The notes under the pieces: generated by a model
Database searches by the model: none
Seen by the model: only the letters and a program-made list of their open reading frames with translations
Told to the model about the DNA's origin: nothing
Assembly (NCBI RefSeq): GCF_965201005.1
Contig: NZ_OZ241747.1
Location: forward strand, 2,666,001-2,730,000
Direction of reading: 5' to 3'
DNA from: Mucilaginibacter_A sp965201005
GTDB lineage: Bacteria; Bacteroidota; Bacteroidia; Sphingobacteriales; Sphingobacteriaceae
Length of the DNA stretch: 64,000 bases
Shown here: one piece after another, positions 27,357 through 35,916 of the stretch
Layout: each line of letters begins with the position of its first letter
How positions within the stretch are numbered: the stretch's first letter is position 1
Program-made: the position numbers and the translations under genes

Positions 27357-28400
27357 TTATGAAACTAAAAGTTTAATATTATTTGTTAAAGGCAAACTGC
27401 AACACAGCAAATACTCATCTTTATCTAAAAGTTGAGTATCGGACGAAGTTAAAACCGATTTTAATTCACCTGATATTAATTGCGCTTTACAAAGTAAACA
27501 AGTACCGGTTTGGCAAGAATACGAAAGATCTAGCATGGCATCCAAACCCGCTTCTAAAATTGTTTTTCCTTTCACTACTTCCACACAATATTCCTGTTCA
27601 GCTTTTTTGATCAGGACGGTTTGTGTAGCTATGCCTCCAAAAACTTTTGGGTTTATACTGAGTTCAAAATTTTCATAAAAAATATGGTCCTGCAATATAC
27701 CATTCTCCTGTAGCGTGTTTCGCACCAAATCACTCAACCCGTTTGGCCCGCAGATGTAGTGATAAGTATCGCTTATTTCACTTGTTTCTTTTACTGTTTC
27801 AATAACTTTTTGAACATCAATGCGCCCGGATATAATTGCCGGACTGGTTTTGTTTTCTGCAAACTTTGAATGGAAATGCAGCACTGTAAAGTTTACTGGA
27901 TACTGTTTTTGCAGTTCATTTATTGCCTGATGAAAAATGGTACTTTCCTGGTTACGGTTTCCATAAACCAGTGTTATATGCCTGGCAATATTGTTTTTTA
28001 AAGCATATTTGATCATCGAAAATAAAGGGGTAACCCCGCTTCCTGCGCCCCAAAAAACCAAACTGCTGCTATCAGAAATATTTTTATTTTCTAAAGTGAA
28101 ATCACCTATTGGTTCCAATACTTCTAATACATCATCAATTTTTAAAAAATCGGCAACATAATTAGAGATTATGCCTCCGGGGACCTTTTTGATGGTTACA
28201 TTTAAAGTAGGATCAATACCCGGCGCAGAAGAGAATGAATAGGGCCGGTGATAGGTCCGGTTGTTTATCCTGAAAATCAACGTCAGATACTGACCTGCTG
28301 AATATTTGATTTTTTTTAGTCCGGGTTGCTTAAAACAAATCGTGATCGTATCATTAGTTTCAAACTGAATAGCTACAATCCTGAGTGTAAATTTCAACAT
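27357..28400 (-). CDS. FAD/NAD(P)H reductase with C-terminal [2Fe-2S] domain; candidate DdhD-like E3
   Basis: The protein has 347 residues. The N-terminal half is a ferredoxin-NADP reductase fold with the FAD motif RPYSFSS (about 57) and the NAD(P) motif GAGSGVTPLFSM (about 117). The C-terminal about 90 residues form a plant-type ferredoxin domain with SCQTGTCLLC and a later CC. This order (reductase first, ferredoxin last) is that of PaaE/HmpX-type oxidoreductases; classical DdhD/AscD has the ferredoxin domain first. Its position just before a ddhA relic and the lack of any other reductase in the locus make it a candidate electron donor for DdhC. That role is inferred. A catabolic oxygenase reductase is the alternative, but no oxygenase is nearby. 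Confidence 0.8.
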   Translation of the reverse strand: MLKFTLRIVAIQFETNDTITICFKQPGLKKIKYSAGQYLTLIFRINNRTYHRPYSFSSAPGIDPTLNVTIKKVPGGIISNYVADFLKIDDVLEVLEPIGDFTLENKNISDSSSLVFWGAGSGVTPLFSMIKYALKNNIARHITLVYGNRNQESTIFHQAINELQKQYPVNFTVLHFHSKFAENKTSPAIISGRIDVQKVIETVKETSEISDTYHYICGPNGLSDLVRNTLQENGILQDHIFYENFELSINPKVFGGIATQTVLIKKAEQEYCVEVVKGKTILEAGLDAMLDLSYSCQTGTCLLCKAQLISGELKSVLTSSDTQLLDKDEYLLCCSLPLTNNIKLLVS

Positions 28401-28462
28401 GTTTTGAAATTCGGCATTTAAAGATTAATTGTTCATTTTAAAGTTTGGATCATCGATCAAAA

Positions 28463-28771
28463 CTAAGCCTGCCCGATCGGACCACCAAAATTCATAGGTA
28501 AAGCAGTAACTTCTTTAAGTTTGATTTTGCCGTTTATTGCCTCAAAACCACTGATGTTATCTTCCAAGGCAATCAACAATCGTTTTGCATGTTCCGGGGT
28601 TAAAATAATACGGCTTTTTACCCGTGCTTTTGGTATGCCGGGCATTACCCTCACAAAATCTACTACAAATTCAGAATCAGAATGCGTGATAATTGCCAGG
28701 TTGGAATAAACCCCTTCTGCCATTTCTTCTGCTAATTCAATATTCAGCGGGTTATTGTTTTGCTCTTCCAT
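28463..28771 (-). CDS. DUF3467 family protein
   Basis: This 102-residue protein carries the DUF3467 pattern: NIELAEEMAEGVYSNLAIITHSD, then FVVDFVRVMPG and KARVKSRIILTPEHAKRLL, ending in a GPIGQA-like tail. It is a small soluble protein found widely in Bacteroidota. Its function is unknown to me. It lies 62 bp upstream of the ferredoxin reductase gene on the same strand and may be unrelated to the polysaccharide genes. Confidence 0.85.
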   Translation of the reverse strand: MEEQNNNPLNIELAEEMAEGVYSNLAIITHSDSEFVVDFVRVMPGIPKARVKSRIILTPEHAKRLLIALEDNISGFEAINGKIKLKEVTALPMNFGGPIGQA

Positions 28772-29105
28772 TATTCAGGTTGTGTTCTTAAAAAGTATGC
28801 TGGTTAATCTAAGCGGCAAGGCAACTCGGTTTATTGGTTGTAAAATCAAAAAAACCGGAATGCTTCCTCCCGCTGATGCAGAGGCAAGGTAGTAAAAAAC
28901 GGCCAGAAAAAAACGGGAATATAAAATATCCGTTGTAAGTTATGTGGTTTACCGTTTCAGGAAGATTATTTTTACCGATGGGGCATACGCTGGCAAATCA
29001 AGCTTTGTTATATAAATGAACTGTAAGGGATTAACTAATTTTAATACGATAAAAACAGTATAAACAAGAAGTTAAGTTTGCTTGTTTTGCATCAATAATT
29101 CAAAA
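28772..29105. other. 334-bp gap between divergent genes
   Basis: It separates the DUF3467 gene (minus) and the DUF1810 gene (plus), so it should hold two promoters; no strong box was recognised. A TAAAAACAGTAT word lies at 29050-29061. No coding frame or structured RNA was recognised. Confidence 0.4.
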
Positions 29106-29531
29106 ATGAACAATCAGCTAAACCTTCAGCGTTTTCTCGATGCCCAAAAATCTTCTTACCAAATTGCATTGGCAGAAATCAAAATCGGTAGAAAACGAAG
29201 CCATTGGATGTGGTACATTTTCCCGCAAGCACAAGGTTTGGGCTTTAGCGAAACGTCAAAATTTTATGCCATAAAAGAAGCATCCGAAGCAGAAGCTTAT
29301 TTACAACATCCAATTTTAGGCCAAAGGCTGATCGAAATTTCTGAAGTTTTACTTGGATTGAAAACCAACAATGCAACACAGGTTTTTGGTTCTCCGGATG
29401 ATCTGAAACTCAAATCATCCATGACGCTTTTTGCGGCTTTGGATGATACAAACCCGGTTTTTCAAGCCGTTTTAGATAAGTTTTTTGGTGGAAGCAAAGA
29501 CCAGAAAACATTAAGCATCATTGGGAAATAA
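29106..29531 (+). CDS. DUF1810 family protein
   Basis: The frame is open from a TTG at 29082, but the ATG at 29106 (MNNQLNLQRFLDAQ) matches the normal start of the family and gives 141 residues. DUF1810 features include LQRFLDAQ..SYQIALAEIK.GRKRSHWMWYIFPQAQGLG and a C-terminal DQKTL segment. The function is not established. An exact copy of the 12-base word lies inside at 29272-29283, encoding IKEAS. The gene is convergent with otsA-otsB and ends before a large dyad. Confidence 0.85.
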   Translation: MNNQLNLQRFLDAQKSSYQIALAEIKIGRKRSHWMWYIFPQAQGLGFSETSKFYAIKEASEAEAYLQHPILGQRLIEISEVLLGLKTNNATQVFGSPDDLKLKSSMTLFAALDDTNPVFQAVLDKFFGGSKDQKTLSIIGK

Positions 29532-29557
29532 CCGGTTGTTTTCCCTGAAAAAACATC

Positions 29558-29629
29558 GATAAAAGAAGCATCGCCCCACTTCCATCACGATCTAAAAGAA
29601 AAAAAGTAAAAAGCGATGCTTCTTTTATC
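29558..29629. terminator. Bidirectional dyad of facing 12-base words between convergent genes
   Basis: The 17-bp arms GATAAAAGAAGCATCGC (29558-29574) and GCGATGCTTCTTTTATC (29613-29629) are perfect inverted complements around a 38-nt centre. The dyad lies between the DUF1810 stop at 29531 and the OtsAB stop at 29633. Each arm contains an exact TAAAAGAAGCAT word. Its place fits a two-way terminator, as uptake-sequence pairs do in Neisseria. Confidence 0.6.
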
Positions 29630-29632
29630 AAC

Positions 29633-31828
29633 CTAAATTTGGGCTGATGTTTCCTGTACAAAACCGGCCAGCAAGGTCCGCACTTCCTGCACATTGTTTA
29701 CATAATATTTTGCTGCCGAGCTGTTGCTGCCCACTTTTATCGTGGCGGCATTATCGGGCATGGCTTTAAAAATATCTTCGTCTGTATGGTCATCGCCGAT
29801 GGCAATTTTGAAATCATAATCCCGGCCGTACAGCAATGCCGCAACGCCTTTACCTTTATTGATTTCAATATTTTTTACCTCGATAACTTTGTTGCCCGGC
29901 AAAATCTGTAAACCTTTATCGGCCGTAACAAAACGCAGATTGTTCACCAGTTCGCTGGCACGCAAATCGCCCAAACCGGTTTCTACGTTGCGGTAATGCC
30001 AGGCCAGCGAATAGGTTTTTTCTTCAATAAACGAACCCGGCGTCCGGTCGGCAAAGGTTTCTAAAACCGGCTGTACGTTTTTTTTCCATGCGGCATTCAA
30101 TGCAGGGATAGTCGTCCATTCACCTTTTATTTTTTGCCAGGCACCATGATCGGCCACCAAAGTAATGGGCAGATGGCCAAACCATTTTTCAAGCGTTTCA
30201 TAATCGCGGCCGCTGATAATCACCACTTTATTTAACGGATCAGCTGCAAGGTTTTGCAAAATCCGGTACAGTTTTTCATCCGGGGAAGCCTTTTGCGGAT
30301 CAGCATGAAAGCCAACCAGCGTGCCGTCATAATCCAGGAAAAAAATACGTTTGCTTGTTTTGGCGTAGATTTTATAGATGGCTTTGCGGGTTACCTCGCC
30401 CACAAAACGCGTATGCAAAGCCTGCTGCATGTCTTTCACTTCCCGAAGGCGGTCCATAAAAATTTTCACCCAGTGTTTTACGTTGAATTTGGATACGTTT
30501 TGCCGCAGTTTTACCATCCGGCTTTCCTGCTCGTCGGCGGGCATTTCCAGGGCTTGTGCAATAGCGGCGGTCATCATTTTGATGTCGTTCGGGTTTACGA
30601 TCAGCGCATCGATCAGCTCGCGCGAAGAACCGGCCATTTCACTTAAAATCAAAACGCCGTTGTTTTGCGTGCGGCTGGCCACATATTCTTTACTCACCAG
30701 GTTCATACCGTCCCGCATGGGCGTAACCAAAGCTACATCGGCAGTGGCGTAAAGTGCCGATAAAGTTTCAATCGGAAAAGAGCGGTAAAAATACTGCACC
30801 GGGCTCCAGTCCATCGTCCGGAACAACGAATTGATGTTGCCCACGCGTTTGTCAATCTCATTTCGCAGGTTTCTGTACTGCGGAACGGTATCGCGTGATG
30901 GCACCACGATCATGTACAAAACCACTTTTTCCAGGTATTCGGGCTTGGTTTTGAGCAGTTCTTCAAAAGCCTGCAAACGCTGTAAAATGCCTTTGCTGTA
31001 ATCCAGCCGATCAACCGATAATACTGTTTTTATGCCATTAAAACTTTCTTTCAGCTGATGGATTTCCTGCAAAACTTCATCACTTTGGGCCAGGGCTGCA
31101 TATTTCTGCTCGTCAATCCCCATCGGAAAAGCTTCTGCCACCACCAACCGGTCTGGCAGGGAAACAATATTTGCTGATAAATTAAGGTGCAGCAGCCGCG
31201 CGCAGCCCTGGGTAAAATGCTGTACGTCATCAAACGTATGGAAACCCACCAAATCTGCCCCGAGCAAGCCTTCCAGCAGCTCTTTTCTCCACGGGATCAG
31301 GCGAAAAAGCTGGAACGACGGAAATGGGATGTGCAGGAAAAAACCGATGGAAACACCGGGCAACTGTGCCCGGATTATGGCCGGTAAAAGAAGCAACTGA
31401 TAATCATGGACCCAGATTTTATCGCCGGGCTGGGCAATTTTCAAAACCTCATCGGCAAATTTTTGGTTCACCTGCTGATAAAAACCCCAGTTGGATTCTT
31501 TGTAATTGCTGTAAGTAGAGGCATAATAATGAAAAACCGGCCACAGCACCTCGTTGGAAAAGCCTTCGTAATATTCACTGATTTCCTGCTGACTTAAAAA
31601 AACCGGACGCAAACTCAGCCCGGCCAGTTCTGCCGTGATTTCCGGTTGTTTTTCTTCAGGGATTTCTGCGCCCGGCCAGCCAATCCACACGTTTTCGCCT
31701 TCCCGGTAAATGGTGCCCAAACCGGTTGCCAGTCCGCCTTCACTGGCCAATAAAGTATATTCGCCGTTGTTTTCCTGTATTTTTACGGGCAATCTGTTAG
31801 AAACAATAATCGTTTTACCTGTCATCAT
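29633..31828 (-). CDS. Bifunctional trehalose-6-phosphate synthase/phosphatase (OtsA-OtsB fusion)
   Basis: The protein has 731 residues. Residues 1 to about 465 form a GT20 trehalose-6-phosphate synthase: VSNRLPVK at the start, the glycine-rich SEGGLATGL, WVHDYQLLLLPA, the DRLDYSKGI loop and LVTPMRDGMNLVSKEY. Residues about 490-731 form a HAD-type phosphatase with FLDYDGTLVGF, the SGRDYETLEKWF segment and IGDDHTDEDIFKAM. The fusion makes trehalose from UDP-glucose and glucose-6-phosphate in one chain and is common in Bacteroidota. The start could be either of two adjacent ATG codons. It belongs with the glycogen genes downstream in this window. Confidence 0.93.
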   Translation of the reverse strand: MMTGKTIIVSNRLPVKIQENNGEYTLLASEGGLATGLGTIYREGENVWIGWPGAEIPEEKQPEITAELAGLSLRPVFLSQQEISEYYEGFSNEVLWPVFHYYASTYSNYKESNWGFYQQVNQKFADEVLKIAQPGDKIWVHDYQLLLLPAIIRAQLPGVSIGFFLHIPFPSFQLFRLIPWRKELLEGLLGADLVGFHTFDDVQHFTQGCARLLHLNLSANIVSLPDRLVVAEAFPMGIDEQKYAALAQSDEVLQEIHQLKESFNGIKTVLSVDRLDYSKGILQRLQAFEELLKTKPEYLEKVVLYMIVVPSRDTVPQYRNLRNEIDKRVGNINSLFRTMDWSPVQYFYRSFPIETLSALYATADVALVTPMRDGMNLVSKEYVASRTQNNGVLILSEMAGSSRELIDALIVNPNDIKMMTAAIAQALEMPADEQESRMVKLRQNVSKFNVKHWVKIFMDRLREVKDMQQALHTRFVGEVTRKAIYKIYAKTSKRIFFLDYDGTLVGFHADPQKASPDEKLYRILQNLAADPLNKVVIISGRDYETLEKWFGHLPITLVADHGAWQKIKGEWTTIPALNAAWKKNVQPVLETFADRTPGSFIEEKTYSLAWHYRNVETGLGDLRASELVNNLRFVTADKGLQILPGNKVIEVKNIEINKGKGVAALLYGRDYDFKIAIGDDHTDEDIFKAMPDNAATIKVGSNSSAAKYYVNNVQEVRTLLAGFVQETSAQI

Positions 31829-32071
31829 GTTGCTAATTTACTTTCTTTACAGGTAAATCCAATATAAAATACGTTCAATGAAGACCAATCCGGCTATTAG
31901 AAAAATTAATTCAGACCAATTTGCGCGGTAGCTGCAAACAAACTTTATTGATTTGTAAGGAACTGTAAGAATCGCATAATGCTGTTTTTATCGGATAAAA
32001 ATTGTTGGTTTACTGCTTAAATTTTTTATCGCCCTGAGATGGTTTGTCATCAAAAAAACAACCGCCACAGA

Positions 32072-32638
32072 TCAGCCTTTTAGATAATAAGTACATATCC
32101 AGACGACTTGATAAATGAGGAACATAATGGCCAAAGCGGCTTGTATAGTAGCCTTGCTGGATTTTATACCTATAATACACCCGGCAATATTCAGAAACCC
32201 CCTGAGAATATAAGGTATTTCTATCCGCGATACATAGTTTGCCCCTTTTATATAAGTATCGAAAAAATCAAATATAAATAAGGCCGCCAGGAAAGTAAAA
32301 AACCAGTTTTTCCTGTTCAGAAAGTAAGTTTTATAGTCTTTATGATCGCTGGTATCTTCCGGAAATAACGTTACCGCCAAAATGTAATAGATGATCGTGT
32401 AGGTAATGATGAACAGATATTTAAAAAAATCCCAATTAACAACCTCCGCTAAATGTACTTCAAACCACCAAAAGTAAATGGTGGTGAGAAACAGGTTAAA
32501 GCCCCAAAGCAATTGTACCCAATAGGGCTTAATTTTTGTGGGATGTTCTATGATTGTAATAGCACCTTTTAAAGAGTGCGTAATGCTCAATCCCAAAATA
32601 ATTCCGATTACTGTTTTTATGTGGGCAAAAGTTTCCAT
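32072..32638 (-). CDS. Hypothetical integral membrane protein
   Basis: This 188-residue protein has about five hydrophobic segments (near 8-25, 42-60, 72-92, 110-128 and 160-185) and charged loops containing FPEDTSDHKDYKTYF. No family was recognised. It stands alone, with repeat-bearing gaps on both sides, between otsAB and the GH63-like gene. Confidence 0.6.
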   Translation of the reverse strand: METFAHIKTVIGIILGLSITHSLKGAITIIEHPTKIKPYWVQLLWGFNLFLTTIYFWWFEVHLAEVVNWDFFKYLFIITYTIIYYILAVTLFPEDTSDHKDYKTYFLNRKNWFFTFLAALFIFDFFDTYIKGANYVSRIEIPYILRGFLNIAGCIIGIKSSKATIQAALAIMFLIYQVVWICTYYLKG

Positions 32639-32999
32639 ATTCAGTCAATAGGTTTGATGGGGATTAGCGGTTTAGTTTTTTCAATTTTGGGTAAATTAAA
32701 AAATAATAACAGGAGCCTGTTTAAATTTTATTGATTTCTTTCGGATGCTTCTTTTATCACCCTAAAAACAGTAAATAGCAATGCTTCTTTTATCGGTATA
32801 AAATCCAAGACAAGATTTACAGGTATAAAAGAAGCATCGATTTTTTCAGATAAAAATTCAAACCAACCTTATAATTTAAGGAATACTTTTTTTCGTTGAA
32901 ATCCTGTGTTCCCTATTATCAATACGATTGAAGTAGGGGTTTCTGTTGATAATAATCGGTGATTTTTAGCCATAAAAGTTACTTTTTGCGCATACTTAT
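32639..32999. repeat. 361-bp gap with a palindromic repeat element
   Basis: The element runs from GAGCCTGTTTAAATTT (about 32713) to about 32878. It contains inverted words at 32745-32756 and 32781-32792 and a direct word at 32826-32837, so it has one more word than most copies. The rest of the gap shows no coding frame. Confidence 0.65.
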
Positions 33000-35708
33000 T
33001 TATACACCTTTGCCCATATCCGAAATTAAATTGGCCACCAACGCACTCCAGCCGGTTTGGTGGCTGGCACCTACGCCGCGGCTGTTGTCGCCATGAAAAT
33101 ATTCGTAAAACAGGATCAAATCCGCATTTTCCGGTTTCTGGTAAAAAGCGGTATCACTGCCGTTGCCGTTTACCGGCCGTTTGCCGCTTGCGTCTTTGGT
33201 AAAAATATTAATCAAACGGCGCGAAATCTCATCTGCAGCTTCTTTTAAATTGATGTTTTTGCCAGATCCTTTTGGGTATTCTAACTGAAATTCATCTCCA
33301 TAAAACTCATGGTAGCGGCGCAAAGCCCGGATCACCATGTAATTGATCGGTATCCAAATCGGGCCGCGCCAGTTGGAGTTGCCGCCAAACATATCCGAAG
33401 TTGATTCGCCCGGATCGTACTGAATCGTATATGTATGTCCTTCAATATCAACCGAATACGGGTTGTTTTGATAAGCTTTCGATAATGCCCGGATCCCGCC
33501 CTCTGCCAAAAACTCGGCTTCATCAAAAACGCGCGTCAGCATACTCATCAGCTTTTCCTTGTCCACAATCGAAAGCAGCACCTTGCCGGTTTTGCTGTTG
33601 TCGATAATAGGTAAAAACTGGCGGTTTTTTTCGCGCGATTGATTGAGCCAGGTAGCCCGTTTCCTAAAATCACGCAGTTTTTCGAGGTTGTGATAACTAA
33701 AAATCGATACCGCAAAAAGCGAAGTCAAACCCACAATCGAACGTACTTTTAAATGGTAAGCGTGGTTTCTTTGCAGGCGCAGCGTATCGTAAAAAAACCT
33801 GTCTTCCTCGTTCCACAAACCCATGCCGTTCAGCGCATCGGCAATCAGCACAAAATGTTCGTAAAATTTCACCGCCGAATCTTCAAAAGCATCGTCCTGT
33901 ATGGCAATTTCCAGTGCTATGTCCATCATGTTCAGGGCGTACATGCCCATCCAGCTCGTGCCGTCAACCTGTTCCAGTTCCAGGTCGCCATGTAATTTGC
34001 TGTTCCGGTCAAACACGCCAATATTGTCCAAACCCAAAAAACCGCCGGCAAAAATATTCTTGCCTTCCACATCCACGCGGTTGGTCCACCAGGTAAAATT
34101 GATGATCAGTTTCTGAAAAACCCGCTTTAAAAAACGCACATCGCCTACACCTTTTTTCTCTTTTTCGATGCGGTAAACTTCCAGTGCGGCCCAGGCCTGC
34201 ACCGGCGGGTTCACGTCGCTATAATTCCATTCGTAAGCCGGAATCTGCCCTTCGGGGTTCATGTACCATTCGCGCATAATCAAAATAAGCTGGTTTTTGG
34301 CGAAGTTCGGGTCGATCATTGCCATCGGCACACAATGAAAAGCCAGGTCCCAGGCCGCATACCACGGATATTCCCATTTGTCGGGCATAGAAATCACATC
34401 CTGGTTTTTGAGGTATTTCCAGCTGCTGTTGCGGCCGTTCAGCCGGTTTTCCACCACGGGCGAAATCCCGTCGCTGGTGGTGAGCCAACGCTGCGTATCA
34501 TAATGGTAATATTGCTTGCTCCACAGCAAACCAGCAAGTGCCTGCCGCTGGATGCGCATTTCATCTGCCGTACTGTTTTTACCGGCTAAATTTTGGTAAA
34601 AATCATCGGTTTCCTTTTTTCTGTCGATAAAAACAGCATCAAATTTTTCATCAAACGGATTTTTGACACGGCCTTTTGATAAGCGCAGTTTGATGGTTTG
34701 GGATGATTTTGCCTTGATCTGCAAAGCGTAAACCGGCGAAAATTTGGTGCCCGAGTTTAAAGTTTTCAGTTTTTCCAGATTGGTGCCGCTGATTACCGCT
34801 TCGTGGAAAGCATCTTTTACAAAAGGCGTATCGTTTGGCGTACCGAACAAACGCTCTTTATTGGTTTCGTTTTCGGTAAATAAGGTGTAATCCGGTTCCT
34901 CATAATACAAATGATAACTGCCCAGCGGCACATGTGTGGCGCGCACAGAACCGTCTTCTTCGTGCTCAATAATAGGTTTCGGTTTAGATTGATCGTATTG
35001 CCAGCGGTTGTAAAACCACAGCGTTGGCAGCAGCCAAACCGGCGCATCTTCGGCCCCGCGGTTGGTAATTTCAATGCGGATATGAATATCTTCCGAATTC
35101 TTTTTGGCGTATTCTACCGTTACATCAAAGTATTTATCTTCATCAAAAACGCCGGTATCCAGCAACTCATATTCCGGTTCAGATTTAGACCGCTGTCCGT
35201 TTTTGCGGTTCATATCCAAATACGGAAACGCCTGCTGCGGATATTTGTACAAATATTTCATGTAATAATGCGTGGGCACATTATCCAGGTAATAATATAG
35301 CTCCTTTACGTCCTCGCCATGGTTGCCCTGGTAATTGGTAAGGCCGTACAGGCGTTCTTTTAAAATTTTATCCTGCCCGTTCCATAGCGCAATCCCGAAA
35401 CAAAGCTGCTGGTAATAATCAGAAATACCGGCCAAACCGTCTTCGCCCCAGCGGTAAACGCGGCTGCGGGCATGATCGTGCGGAAAATAATTCCAGGCAT
35501 CGCCGTTCTGGCTGTAATCTTCGCGGACTGTACCCCATTGGCGTTCGCTCAAATACGGCCCCCATTTTTCCAGCGGGATTTCTTTGGCTTCATTTTCAAG
35601 TATGCGCAGCTGCTCTGCATTAGTAGTGGTTTCTTCATTAAACATCATGAATTTTATTCTGGGCCGAAAAATTACCGGTAAAAACAGTATCTTCTCCGCA
35701 TTAAACAT
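33000..35708 (-). CDS. GH63-like (MGH1-type) glucosidase
   Basis: The frame is open to a TTG at 35747, but the ATG codons at 35708, 35648 and 35645 are better starts. The segment MFNEETTTNAEQLRI (from 35645, 881 residues) looks like the true N-terminus. The C-terminal two thirds form an (alpha/alpha)6 barrel of the family 63/MGH1 type, with KWEYPWYAAWDLAFH, WEYNWSD-like AYEWNYSDVNPPVQAW, and late GPIWIPINYM and GSGKNIN segments. The expected activity is hydrolysis of alpha-glucosidic linkages. It has no signal peptide and lies next to glgX, malQ and otsAB, so it probably acts in the cytoplasm on glycogen- or trehalose-related sugars. The exact substrate is not known. Confidence 0.78.
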   Translation of the reverse strand: MFNAEKILFLPVIFRPRIKFMMFNEETTTNAEQLRILENEAKEIPLEKWGPYLSERQWGTVREDYSQNGDAWNYFPHDHARSRVYRWGEDGLAGISDYYQQLCFGIALWNGQDKILKERLYGLTNYQGNHGEDVKELYYYLDNVPTHYYMKYLYKYPQQAFPYLDMNRKNGQRSKSEPEYELLDTGVFDEDKYFDVTVEYAKKNSEDIHIRIEITNRGAEDAPVWLLPTLWFYNRWQYDQSKPKPIIEHEEDGSVRATHVPLGSYHLYYEEPDYTLFTENETNKERLFGTPNDTPFVKDAFHEAVISGTNLEKLKTLNSGTKFSPVYALQIKAKSSQTIKLRLSKGRVKNPFDEKFDAVFIDRKKETDDFYQNLAGKNSTADEMRIQRQALAGLLWSKQYYHYDTQRWLTTSDGISPVVENRLNGRNSSWKYLKNQDVISMPDKWEYPWYAAWDLAFHCVPMAMIDPNFAKNQLILIMREWYMNPEGQIPAYEWNYSDVNPPVQAWAALEVYRIEKEKKGVGDVRFLKRVFQKLIINFTWWTNRVDVEGKNIFAGGFLGLDNIGVFDRNSKLHGDLELEQVDGTSWMGMYALNMMDIALEIAIQDDAFEDSAVKFYEHFVLIADALNGMGLWNEEDRFFYDTLRLQRNHAYHLKVRSIVGLTSLFAVSIFSYHNLEKLRDFRKRATWLNQSREKNRQFLPIIDNSKTGKVLLSIVDKEKLMSMLTRVFDEAEFLAEGGIRALSKAYQNNPYSVDIEGHTYTIQYDPGESTSDMFGGNSNWRGPIWIPINYMVIRALRRYHEFYGDEFQLEYPKGSGKNINLKEAADEISRRLINIFTKDASGKRPVNGNGSDTAFYQKPENADLILFYEYFHGDNSRGVGASHQTGWSALVANLISDMGKGV

Positions 35709-35916
35709 TTTTTCGGGCTGATAAAGTTTTTGTTTCCCGATGCGCAAAGGTGCATAAAGTTAAATAATCTACCTTATCAATCCTGATAAACCAAAGGCAA
35801 ATGCTGTTTTTATCTACCTAAATTTGGGCAAATACAAATACGTTTAGCAGCCTGTTGCGGTTTCGGCAAATATGGTTTCTGCAAAACATTACAAACCAAA
35901 ATTGATTTAATCAACC

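Noticed and set aside
29082..29105. Upstream TTG start of the DUF1810 gene
   Set aside because: The family normally begins near the ATG at 29106, and the eight extra residues do not look conserved.
30254..30752. Plus-strand open frames opposite otsA-otsB
   Set aside because: They are shadows of a clear gene on the other strand, with no family likeness and poor residue composition.
34911..35300. Plus-strand open frame opposite the GH63-like gene
   Set aside because: It reads as an Arg/Ile/Phe-rich antisense shadow and has no recognisable domain.
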